From NCBI GenBank assembly GCA_020310875.1, contig CM035413.1:181592085-181656084 (forward strand): a stretch of 64,000 bases of DNA, written 5' to 3'. Positions 55,250 through 64,000 of this stretch are shown here, in pieces. A program made the position numbers and the translations under genes. The first letter of the stretch is position 1. Every line of letters begins with the position of its first letter. The notes under the pieces are model-generated. The model saw nothing but the letters and a program-made list of their open reading frames with translations, was not told the origin of the DNA and did no database searches. Source of the stretch: Ceratopteris richardii (taxonomy: Eukaryota > Streptophyta > Polypodiopsida > Polypodiales > Pteridaceae).

Positions 55250-56926
55250 GGTAGAGAACCGAATAGAATGGTAATGGAGATAGAAGAGTCCATACACGAC
55301 TAAGGCTCAAAAAAGGATGACCAACTATCAGATTCTTGGTGGGAATTTAGTAGTCTCCCTAGAAAAATGAATTAATGAACACTAATGACCAACCAAAAGG
55401 ATTATGTGAGAATAAATGTGCTCACACAAATAAGTGTATCAAGGAGTAAAGTCGACCATTGTATAGTTGAGAAATCCAAAAAATTTGGATTTTTTTTTGT
55501 GAGAGTATCCTTTGCAAAATGAGCATATGATCAGTGTCAAAATCTCATAAAACTGCAAGTGCTGGCATGTTTACCTGATACATATAATCAGTTACCCGAA
55601 AGAGGCCAACTAGGCTTATCGAGCACCTATGAACAACTATCATACATCTCCTATGGCAAAGCTGGGTAAGTCTTCCACTTGCATCATCAAGGAGACCCCG
55701 ACATCTGGGTGTCTCCCAATTAAGAAAACCTCGCCACGACCCTCTCTATCAAACATAAAAGGCTTTATGTAAAAAATGTAACCGCTATATCAATGACGAC
55801 ATGGATGTACATAAGCAGTATCCACAAAAGCATATATAATGTATATGTGCTCAATATATGCAATAAAATGGCACTTAAAAGCTGAATTCATTGCCCAAAC
55901 AATTGCCAACAACACTTGCAAGTGTCTGTCGACTTTGTTCTTTAGGCTCAAAAACCTGCATATACTTGCAGTGGCTTCTCCCACCACAACTAAAACCTTT
56001 CAAGAAACTTGTAGATTAATTAGTGTGGCTGAAATCATAGCCCAAAAGGTGAACATTCATTGTGGAAGAAGTACAAAGAACACTCTTCTTGATGTTCTTG
56101 TACCTCTATGGAGAGAAGTATGCATGAAAGTAATCCAAAATGGCTCCAAAAATCAGACAAAAAATGCTTCAAAAAAAGGCTTTGAAAGCAAAGAATGAAG
56201 CTTTGAAGGTCCAAAACTTGTTGAAGATAATGTGAAACTTACTCTTTCCCCTTCTTCAAGCACCAAAAGATTGTAGCTTAGTGGCAAGAGATTGCCACGA
56301 TTAAGTGAGCTCCAGGGGGAACAATACTAGGATGGGTGATCTCGAGAGAAGTATCGAGAACCTCCATCTTCCTTGATTGTTGAGGTCCTCCCTCACACAT
56401 AGCCAACAACACCAATGGTGACTTGGGTGACTCGTATGAAAAGGTATATACCTTGGCATACCTTGTCATAAGAGTCATCGAAGTCACTGATTTGGAAAGT
56501 CTATGCGTTGGGTGGATGGGGGGGTGCTCACTTTGCTCGCACAAAAGGAAAAAATCTTTTGCAGTGAAATGCTTTGATATCAGTGAAATATTCTTCTTGA
56601 GAGCTTTGCAACAATATGCTCAGAGTAGAAAGTCAAGCTCAAGCACCACACACGGTACTCCACACAAAGGCTGTAAAATACACAGAAAAACATAGTACAC
56701 AAGGAGCACAAATGCAGACTTCTTAGGTGTTACAAATGCGATCAAACTTATAGTCTGTGGCTGACTCATATGAAAAGGTATATACCTTGGAATACCTTGT
56801 CATACAAGTAATCAAAGTCACTGATTTGGAAAATCTATGCCTTGGGCGGATGGGTGGGTGCTCGCTTCGCTCGCACAAAAGGAACAAATCTTTTGCATCA
56901 AAATGCTATGATATCAGTGAAATATT
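55250..56926 (-). other. Element C leader, copy 2: no coding sequence seen
   Basis: Duplicate of 17951-19627, with the 5S-like segment at 56273-56371 and the 334-bp tandem duplication at 56436-57103. Confidence 0.6.
56273..56371 (+). repeat. 5S rRNA-like segment, copy 2
   Basis: Same sequence as 18974-19072 with one substitution in the loop upstream of the C-box-like CTAGGATGGGTGATCTC. Confidence 0.6.
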
Positions 56927-57103
56927 TTGATGGTGATGCACCATAGTGCACTCTTCTTCTTGAGAGCTCCACAAAGATACCCTCAGAGTGGAAAGTCAAG
57001 CTCAAGCACCACACACGGTACTCCACACAGAGGCTATAGAATATGCAGAAAAACATAGTACACAAGGAGCACAAACGCAGACTTCTTAAGTGTTACAAAT
57101 GCG
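56436..57103. repeat. 334-bp tandem duplication, copy 2
   Basis: Duplicate of 19137-19804. Confidence 0.9.
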
Positions 57104-57183
57104 GTCAAACTTACAGTCTGTGGCTGACTATGACACTATATGTTTTATTAAAGAGCATATATAAAAGTGTCCGGTGGCCATTT
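56927..57183 (-). repeat. Element C 5' LTR, copy 2 (interrupted by G)
   Basis: Duplicate of 19628-19884. It ends where the G LTR starts. Confidence 0.8.
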
Positions 57184-57562
57184 TGTTGAGATATCAAGCT
57201 CAACATGTGATGATCCAAGATGACAAGTATCAGTTTTTCGTTTCTCTGACATGTATAGTGGTCACGCCAGTATCTGTCAGGGATACTTCATTAAGCTTTA
57301 TTAGATTTATCTACCGAGAGTGATGGCATATTTGTTCCTCGCCAGCTCACTCATTCACGAACATTAGGTTTTTCCTTATGTAATGATCTTTATATATTGC
57401 ACTTCTTGTATTCTTGTTTTAGGTCATTCTTGTACATTCCTTTTTATGTAATAGAAGAAGCAGAAGAAGATCATTCTTCCTTGCCTCAATTTGTGTGTGA
57501 GCTTCTCCTTGAGAGTGAGAGTGTGTGTGTGAGCTCTCTTCCTTATCTCCTTCCTTGTGACA
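57184..57562 (+). repeat. Element G 5' LTR
   Basis: 379 bp, TGTTGAGATATC...CTTGTGACA, matching the D LTR in reverse orientation along its full length. Confidence 0.94.
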
Positions 57563-57576
57563 TGTGTATCAGAGCC
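57563..57576 (+). promoter_or_regulatory. Primer-binding site of element G
   Basis: TGTGTATCAGAGCC directly follows the LTR. It is a slightly altered initiator-tRNA-Met site; the D element has the standard form. Confidence 0.75.
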
Positions 57577-57935
57577 AACATGGCTGTGGAGAGCTCATGG
57601 AGAAGGCGATGGTGAAGAGTACGCAGCAAGGCATGGAGAGAACGTGATTCACAAATGACCTCTGTTTGTCAGATCAAAGTTTCGGAGCCATCTCGACCTC
57701 TGTTTCGAGCTCGCAAGGTGGGGCCCATAGAAAAACTAGGTGAGTTTTAGAAACTGTAACTTGCGTTGTGTTCGACAATACTCATATATTCTAGATCCAG
57801 AATTTCAAGTGATTCTGTGTATTGTTGATACATGAAAACTATGTTTTTCTGAGATCGAACTATCATGTCATAGTGCAACAGTGTTCAAGCAGGTGCTACT
57901 TGTAGTGTTTTGCAGTGTTGTGAATTGCTACAGAA
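57577..57935 (+). other. Element G leader
   Basis: No coding sequence seen. It lies between the primer site and the gag ATG, with 'gagagctcatggagaaggcg' shared with D. Confidence 0.6.
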
Positions 57936-58830
57936 ATGGCAAACACAAATGGGATGAGTCAGCTTATGAGCGATAAGTTGGACAAGAACAACTTCCATGC
58001 TTGGAGATTCAGAATGACGAATTTCTTGATGAGAAAAGGCTACTGGAAGTACATCAAAGGAGAGAATGAAAATGCTATACAGTTACCAAAAAGGAATCAA
58101 AATGCAGATCAAGTAAGAGCATATGAGGAATGGAATCAAGGAGCACGAAAGGTAATGTACTGGCTCTCTATTAGCATACAGGATAGCATGATTGGACACA
58201 TATAGGATGCCAAGACTCCAAAAGAGGCTTGGAATAGTTTGGTCATGTTGTATGAGACCCATACAAAGGCACAGAAATTGCAACTCAAGAACAAGCTATA
58301 TACATTGGAGAAGAAGAGTATGTTGGTAAGTGACTACACCTTGAAAATCAAAAGCATATGTGAGTCACTTGCATCTATTGGCGTGAATGTAGATGATGAT
58401 GATAAGGTGGAAGTGTGTCTTCGTGGTTTAGGAGCTACATATAAGCAATTCAGAACTTTATACAGACTAGGTAAAATATTTCAAATTTTGCTGATCTGGT
58501 ATCTATGCTGATTATTGAAGAAAAGAATCTTGGTGAGGATTCAAACTCCCAAGGAAAATCTAGTTCTGAGAAGGTATTCTACTCTGGTAGAGGAGGAGGT
58601 AGAGGTAGAGGTTTTGGAAGTGGAAGAGGAAATAGTAACCAAGACCAAAGTCAACAACAGAATCATGCACGAGGAAGAGGACAGTTTCAAGGCAGGGGGA
58701 GCCAAAGAGGTCGCATAAATTTCTAAAGAAATGATTTAGGTAATGACAGTAAAGGATGCTGGAATTGTGGTAAACCTGGACACTTTGAACATGATTGCAG
58801 TTTGAACAATCAAAATAACAGAAGACAATA
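57936..58830 (+). pseudogene. Element G gag region
   Basis: 'KLDKNNFHAWRFRMTNFLMR' opens a typical Copia gag, followed by 'GYWKYIKGENENA', 'LKNKLYTLEKKSMLVSDYTL' and a glycine/arginine-rich basic stretch. The knuckle 'CWNCGKPGHFEHDC' lies near 58757-58798. Broken. Confidence 0.88.
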
Positions 58831-58873
58831 AAACAACTATGCATCTACAAGTGCAGATGATTTTGAGAAGTTC

Positions 58874-59356
58874 ATGGTTCAACATCACATGATGAATACA
58901 ATGTCTGCTGGTGATTCAAAATCGAATGATAATGTTTGGTATGTTGATTCAGGTGCTTCAAATCACATGACGAGTCATGCGGAATGGTTTAGTACTTTGC
59001 AAAAATTGCCAGTTCCTAGATATGTTGAAACAGGTGATGACACATCACATCCTATTGAGCATACAGGAAACATAGCACTATCTATGGAGGATGGAAAGGT
59101 AAAACATCTTGCTGATGTGCTGTATGTTCCAAATATAACAAAGAATCTGGTTTCCGTTGGACAAATGGTTGACCAGGGATTACAAGTCAGGTTCAATGAT
59201 GATGGATTATATGTAGAAGAGTACAAGCAGGATGTACGATTGGTTGCCAAAGGAAACAAAGTGGGTAGGATGTTCACCTTGAATGTGAAGATTCCTGAAA
59301 TGAATGAAGCCATGTTTGCAAAAGATGCAGGAGTTATTGCAGATATAGAGATGTGA
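58874..59356 (+). pseudogene. Element G protease region
   Basis: 'NVWYVDSGASNHMTSH' is the Copia protease active-site stretch (DSGA), followed by 'HLADVLYVPNITKNLVSVGQ' and 'GRMFTLNVKIPEMN'. It is close to D (50173-51900). Confidence 0.88.
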
Positions 59357-60110
59357 CACAAATGGATTGGACATGCAAACTTGCAAAGGCTGAAATTGAT
59401 GTAGTCAAAGGAGATTGTCCATGGACTACCAAATTTCAAAGTTGCAGAAATGCAAAAGGTATGTGCAACATGTCGATTTGGTAAACAATCAAGACATCAT
59501 TCCCACATGACAAGCAGGTTAGTGAGAATGTACTAGAAATAGTACATACAGATGTTTGGGGTCCAACAAAGACAACATGTATGGGCGGTTGCAGGTTTTA
59601 TGTTACTTTCATTGATGACCATACACGCAAAGTATGGGTATATTTCATGAAAGAGAAGAGTGAGGTGTTCACTCACTTCCAGAATTTTAAAGCTATGGTG
59701 GAAAAGCAGAAAGGGAAGTACATTCAGACATTAAGAGATACACACCACAACAGAATGGTGTTGCCGAACGCAAAAATAGACATATTGCAGATTTAGCAAG
59801 AGCCTTGATGGTTGAGAAGAATATGCCTCATTGTTATTGGGCAAAAGCTGTGCATACTGCTGTATACATCATGAATAGAACTCCGACTGCTACTATACAT
59901 GAAGTTACACCTGAAGAGATGTTTATAGGTAAAAAGCCAAACTTATCACATCTGAAAGTTTTTGGTTGTATTGCATATGTACATGTCCAAGATGAATTGA
60001 GGACGAAGCTTGATCCAAAAGCAGAAAAGTGTGTCTTCATTGGATACTCCCTTGAGCAAAAGGGATATAAATGTTATAACCCACTCACACGACAGGTAAA
60101 GGTGAGCAGA
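59357..60110 (+). pseudogene. Element G integrase region
   Basis: Landmarks 'WIGHANLQRL', 'VHTDVWGPTKT', 'FYVTFIDDHTRKVWVYFM', 'NRTPTATIHEVTPEEM' and 'HLKVFGCIAYVHV' follow Copia integrase order. The core is shorter than in D. Broken. Confidence 0.87.
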
Positions 60111-60640
60111 GATGTGGTATTTGATGAAATGTCAAGCTTCTATGCAGATGCCAAAGAAGGATTGAATTTTGAACCAAATGACAAAGAAAATGCTGAAAAA
60201 TCAAGTGCAGAATCTCAAATTTTGAGTGGATCCGATGCATCACCTAGCAATAGTTCCAACTCAAATCCATGGAGTGGAAGATTGCGTGGAAATTTCAGTC
60301 CAGCAAATTCATCAAATACATCCAAGAAAGGTAAAGAAAATCTTTCTGCATGTCATAAAACATGTGCAAGTTTTGAAGACGTTGATGGAGATTCAAGCAA
60401 TTCAGAAAAGAGTCTTGATGAGGAACTTGGACTGCCCTCTGTGAAGACTCTAGGAGTAAGAAGGGCACATGTAGATGATACAAGAAGTGACCTAGGACCA
60501 AGAAGATCTAGGAGGATGCAGAATTCAGTGCAACGATTGACGTATGATAGTTATATGGCTCGTCATTGTGCCTACATGACAAAGGTAATACAAGATGCTT
60601 AACCTTCTTGCTTTGAAGATACAATTGGAATTGCAGATTG
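60111..60640 (+). pseudogene. Element G integrase-RT linker
   Basis: A serine-, asparagine- and lysine-rich linker ('PSNSSNSNPWSGRLRGNFSP', '[20 protein letters not shown]') homologous to the D linker. No known domain. Confidence 0.75.
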
Positions 60641-61285
60641 GGAAAAATCTATGGATGAGGAGATGGCTGCACTTTATGGAAATGATACATGGAAGCTGGT
60701 TCCATTGCCATAAGGAAAGAAACCCATAGACTGCAAATGGGTTTACAAGGTAAAGCATAATGTTGATGGTAGCATAAGAAGGTATAAAGCACGATTGGTA
60801 ACTAAAGGATATGCACAGACATATGGCATGGATTATGAGGAAACATTCAGCCTTGTAGCTAAACTATCTACTATCAAAACACTTGTTGCATTTGCTACAA
60901 CAAAAGGATGGGCTTTGCATCAGATGGATGTGAAGAATGCTTTCCTACATGGTGAGTTACAGGAAGAAGTATATATGGACCAGCCACAAGGATATGAAGA
61001 TTCAAAGCATGCAAAATATGTTTGCAGGTTGCAAAAGGCTTTGTATGGGCTGAAGCAAACCCCTCGTGCATGGCATGCAATGATTTTTGATTACTTAACC
61101 AGCATTGGGTTTTCTATGTGTGATGCGGATCACTCACTATATGCAAGGAAGGATGATGATGGCATCACTATTGTGGCCATTTATGTTGATGACCTGATTG
61201 TAGGGGGTGATAATGAAGGAAGCATCAAAGAGGCAAAGCAACTCCTTATGCAGGAATTTGACATGAAAGATCTTGGCAGCATGTG
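60641..61285 (+). pseudogene. Element G reverse transcriptase region
   Basis: '[19 protein letters not shown]', 'GYAQTYGMDYEETFS', '[20 protein letters not shown]', 'KALYGLKQTPRAWHAM' and 'IYVDDLIVGGDN' are seen in order. The stretch after the palm is shorter than in D. Broken. Confidence 0.88.
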
Positions 61286-61560
61286 AGGCATCATGGCTAG
61301 AGATGATACTTGCATATTTAGGTATGGAAGTGCAAAAGCCTATCAATATCTATTGTGATAATCTTAGCAGTATACAATTAGAACGAAATCCTGTTTTTCA
61401 TGCTAGAACAAAGCATATCAAGGTACATTATCACTTCATCAGAAAGAAGGTATTAGGAGGTGATATTGGTCTTGTCTATGTGAGAACAGATGAGCAGATT
61501 GCTGATATTTTCACTAAGGCATGAAGCAGAGAAGCTGAAGAAGTTTTGAAAGATGCTTGG
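61273..61560 (+). pseudogene. Element G RNase H, C-terminal part
   Basis: 'MAACEASWLEMILAYLGMEV', 'IYCDNLSSIQLERNPVFHA' and 'VRTDEQIADIFTKA' match the end of the D RNase H. Confidence 0.85.
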
Positions 61561-61575
61561 CTTAGAGGACATGGC

Positions 61576-61593
61576 GTTGAGCTTGAGGGGGGG
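61576..61593 (+). promoter_or_regulatory. Polypurine tract of element G
   Basis: 'gttgagcttgaggggggg' ends at the TG of the 3' LTR. The same tract is seen in reverse beside the D LTR. Confidence 0.85.
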
Positions 61594-61718
61594 TGTTGAG
61601 ATATCAAGCTCAACATGTGATGATCCAGGATGACACGTATCAGTTTTTTGTTTCTCTGACATGTATAGTGGTCACACTAGTATATGAGGGATACTTCATT
61701 GAGCTTTATTAGATTTAT
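61594..61718 (+). repeat. Element G 3' LTR, partial
   Basis: Collinear with the first part of 57184-57562 up to 'ttagatttat', with several substitutions. It then abuts the F LTR. Confidence 0.9.
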
Positions 61719-62989
61719 TGTGAAGAGATGGATAGGTATGTGCTTGAAGATGAAGAGGTGTTGCAAAATCCTTGATCTACACCAGGCAAATGAACTCTAG
61801 GAGTAGATGGTGGGCTCTTTTAGCTTGCCAATGGATGTATTAGACAGCCTATGTACCTTGGAAGATCACTCTCAAAAAGATAGATCAAAACAGATAAGTT
61901 GGAGTTAGCTCAGAGGTGAAAACTTGCTATTCTTGGTTCATACACCTGTCCAGTGTTTTACATAATTCTCTGAGCACAGCAGCAATTAGCTTAATTCCTC
62001 TTGGGGAAGTCTAGGTAGCTTAAACAGCTAACTTTCAAGAGTAATCTCATCAAAAATAACAAACCACACACTGAGAATGAGTTTTAACAAGTGATGACAT
62101 CATCCCGATTTTCACGGGCTGGTACAGTTTGAGACCAGTGAGCAGAAAATCAACATAACTCAAAATGTAGGAATCCAATGATTATGCAAATTTGTATGGT
62201 TATAATAGACAGTAAGCTGAATCCAACAAGCTTTAAATCACTGAATTTGGATAAGTAAACACTGAGAAACACCTCTGACAAGATGAGTGAAAACGTCGGG
62301 TACCTGACAGAGAAGGGAAAATGCACAGACACTGTTGACTTCAACTGAACATAACTGAAGATTGCAACATCAAAAGGAGATGAAAATTTGTGAGAATATA
62401 GTACACTTATAGAGATAACTTTACCAAGTTAAATCACTGAAAATGATGCACCAAGCTTAGAGAAAACATCTCTGCAAGCTGACTGAGAAAACTGAGAGTA
62501 ATGGCAGTGAGTAGTACACTTCACAAGAACATGGAAAGATGAACTCAAATAATCATGAAAATGAAAGTATATTGCTTGTACAATACAATGACTTACGGAT
62601 ACATATGTGTGCCTTGTAATCACACCTTGATATGGCATAAAGATCAGCTCTTGGAGGTCTTCACATAGGTCTCTCTAACCACGACTAAAACTGCCATCTA
62701 TTTATAGTTGAGTTTGGGAGGCTAACTTCCCTCAATCACTCTCCAATCAATCAATGATTGATTTGATTCTCTACCTACCACAAATCACAAATTCGTGGCT
62801 CCTCTTTCCATTCTTGATAAAGTGGACTCAACCACTTAAGATTCTCTTACTTTTACATTAAGTAAACTCTTCATAAGTTACAAGAGGTAGTTCACAAGTG
62901 AACTTTACATAGTCTTCATTTTGAAGCTTCTTCTAAGACTTTGTGAGACTCAAGCCAATACTAAGGCTTGTCATAGACTTGCTCCAATA
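61719..62989 (-). repeat. Element F 3' LTR
   Basis: About 1.27 kb. The inner end on the plus strand is 'gctccaata', followed by the complement of a polypurine tract. The outer end meets the G LTR and lacks the first few bases seen in the A LTR at 19971. Terminal bases suggest TATTGG...CCAATA instead of TG...CA. Confidence 0.8.
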
Positions 62990-63004
62990 GCTCCCCCTCA
63001 AGCC
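62990..63004 (-). promoter_or_regulatory. Polypurine tract of element F
   Basis: The minus strand reads 'ggcttgagggggagc' immediately upstream of the 3' LTR. Confidence 0.85.
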
Positions 63005-63021
63005 AAGTATGCTTGAGGTCT

Positions 63022-64000
63022 TCAATCTTCCAAGATTACCTGCAAACCTATCATAGCCTTGAATTTGCAAAGCTTTGTACCATCCAATGCTTTGGTTAGA
63101 ATATCTGCACATTGTTGATGAGTGGACACATATGATATTTGAATCTCTTTGCTTAGAACCTTTTCTCGTACATAGTGATAATGAACTTCAATATGTTTAG
63201 TCCTTGCATGAAAAATAGGATTAGTAGCCAAATGAATAGAACTCATATTGTCACCAAAAATAGTTGGAGTTCCAAACTCCAATCCAAGATCTTTGAAGAA
63301 TGTCTTCATCCACATAGCTTCTTGAGTAGCTATGGCAAGACCTCTGTATTCAGCTTCAGTAGAAGAGAGAGCAATTGTGGGTTGCTTCTTTGATGACCAT
63401 GAAATAAGCTTTGAACATGCAAAGGTAAGATAATCTGAAGTGCTCCTTCTATCTTCCTTGGAGCCAGCCCAATCTGCATCAGAAAATAGCTTCAAACCTA
63501 AATCAGATACATAAGGATAATAAAGTCCTTCATTTATGGTTCCTTTGAGATACTTGAGAATCCTTTTGGCAGCATCCATATGTGGTTTCCTTGGTGTGTG
63601 CATAAATTGACTCAGCACACTCACACTGTAACATATATCTACTCTTGTCAATGTGGCATAGTTGAGACTACCCACTAGACTTTGATATGATGTGATGTCC
63701 TCTATGAGTTCACCTTCATGTGAGATCAATTTGTGATTGACCTCCATTGGAGTACCTGCAATCTTACAATCTTGCATCTTGAATTTTGCCAACATGTCCT
63801 TAATGTACTTCCTTTGAGTGAGAAACAAACCATGATCTTTGTAGACAACTTCCAAACCTAGGAAGTAGGTAAGTGAACCCAAATCACTTATCTTGAACTC
63901 TTCTCTCATCTGATCTTTGATCTTCTTCATACCATCTGCATCATTTCCTGTCAATATAATATCATCTACATATACACATAGGTAGATGACCTCGGAATTA
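63022..64000 (-). CDS. Element F RT (end) and RNase H
   Basis: An open minus-strand frame to the window edge. The RT palm 'CVYVDDIILTGND' lies near 63950-63985, followed by 'FKISDLGSLTYFLGLEVV', 'LTQRKYIKDMLAKFKMQDCK', the RNase H 'LFSDADWAGSKEDRRSTSDY', 'SSTEAEYRGLAIATQEAMW' and 'HARTKHIEVHYHYVREKVLS', and the tail 'HQQCADILTKALDGTKL'. This is standard Copia length to the stop. The start lies outside the window. Confidence 0.92.
   Translation of the reverse strand, partial: NSEVIYLCVYVDDIILTGNDADGMKKIKDQMREEFKISDLGSLTYFLGLEVVYKDHGLFLTQRKYIKDMLAKFKMQDCKIAGTPMEVNHKLISHEGELIEDITSYQSLVGSLNYATLTRVDICYSVSVLSQFMHTPRKPHMDAAKRILKYLKGTINEGLYYPYVSDLGLKLFSDADWAGSKEDRRSTSDYLTFACSKLISWSSKKQPTIALSSTEAEYRGLAIATQEAMWMKTFFKDLGLEFGTPTIFGDNMSSIHLATNPIFHARTKHIEVHYHYVREKVLSKEIQISYVSTHQQCADILTKALDGTKLCKFKAMIGLQVILED

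Larger units (their letters stand above)
42578..57183 (-). mobile_element. Copia element C, copy 2 (fossil, carries E and D)
   Basis: Duplicate of 4738-19884. LTRs lie at 42578-42950 and 56927-57183. Coding remains are at 42951-43219 (RNase H tail), 47859-48055 (RT part) and 52422-55174 (RT start to gag). Broken, many breaks. Confidence 0.85.
20387..57234. repeat. Tandem segmental duplication, copy 2 (with Gypsy insertion)
   Basis: Same order of A, H, C, E and D as copy 1, plus a 17.45 kb Gypsy element. Besides point differences, one block near 47921-48144 differs in content and length from 10081-10850. Confidence 0.95.
57184..61718 (+). mobile_element. Copia LTR retrotransposon G (fossil)
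   Basis: Plus-strand Copia element of the same family as D, inserted in the right LTR of C. It has a full 5' LTR, leader, gag, zinc knuckle, protease, integrase, RT, RNase H, polypurine tract and the first third of a 3' LTR, which gives way to the F LTR. No target duplication can be tested because the right flank is lost. Broken, many breaks. Only its tip remains in copy 1. Confidence 0.92.
61719..64000 (-). mobile_element. Copia element F of the A family (runs off the right edge)
   Basis: Minus-strand Copia element with its 3' LTR on the left, a polypurine tract and an open RNase H-RT frame reaching the window edge. It is clearly related to A but well diverged from it, and much better preserved, so it is probably younger. 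No breaks are visible in the part shown. Confidence 0.9.

Overview
The window is plant nuclear DNA made almost entirely of nested LTR retrotransposon fossils. I recognise no host gene, tRNA gene or complete rRNA gene. The plant assignment rests on the primer-binding sites (initiator-tRNA-Met type in the Copia elements, a tRNA-Asp type in the Gypsy element), the plant-type Copia and Gypsy polyproteins, and the depth of nesting. The species cannot be read from the sequence.

Layout. A roughly 20.4 kb block occurs twice in direct tandem: copy 1 at 1-19935 and copy 2 at 20387-57234. The copies differ by only a few substitutions per kilobase where I compared them by eye. Each copy holds the same nest. 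An old minus-strand Copia element (A) carries a degenerate LTR-type insertion (H). A is interrupted by a second minus-strand Copia element (C). C in turn carries a plus-strand Copia element (E, with a perfect 5-bp target duplication ACTAT) and a minus-strand Copia element (D). A plus-strand relative of D (G) sits in the right LTR of C; only the first 51 bases of G remain in copy 1, while copy 2 keeps most of it (57184-61718). One A-type LTR (from 19971) lies between the two copies, as expected if unequal exchange between LTRs made the tandem array. From 61719 to the window edge lies a third element of the A family (F), whose RT-RNase H frame is still open.

The youngest insertion is a 17.45 kb Gypsy element at 22818-40269, present only in copy 2. 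It has 834/833-bp LTRs that are almost identical, a perfect CACCT target duplication, and an empty site still visible in copy 1 at 2430-2434. It looks largely whole, with about one or two breaks. Its layout is unusual. It has a long leader that ends in a palindromic 28-bp tandem array, a gag with three zinc knuckles and a first protease, then a pol of RT-RNase H-(two H2C2 zinc domains)-integrase followed by a second retropepsin-like domain. After pol come an internal exact copy of the polypurine tract, a poly(A) run, and a 1499-codon open reading frame of unknown function just before the 3' polypurine tract.

Relative order inferred from nesting: A, then C, then E, D and G (H also predates the duplication), then duplication of the block, then (or at about the same time) the Gypsy insertion. 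Because the copies are so alike and differ by a young insertion, joining of two haplotypes during assembly is a real alternative to a true tandem duplication.
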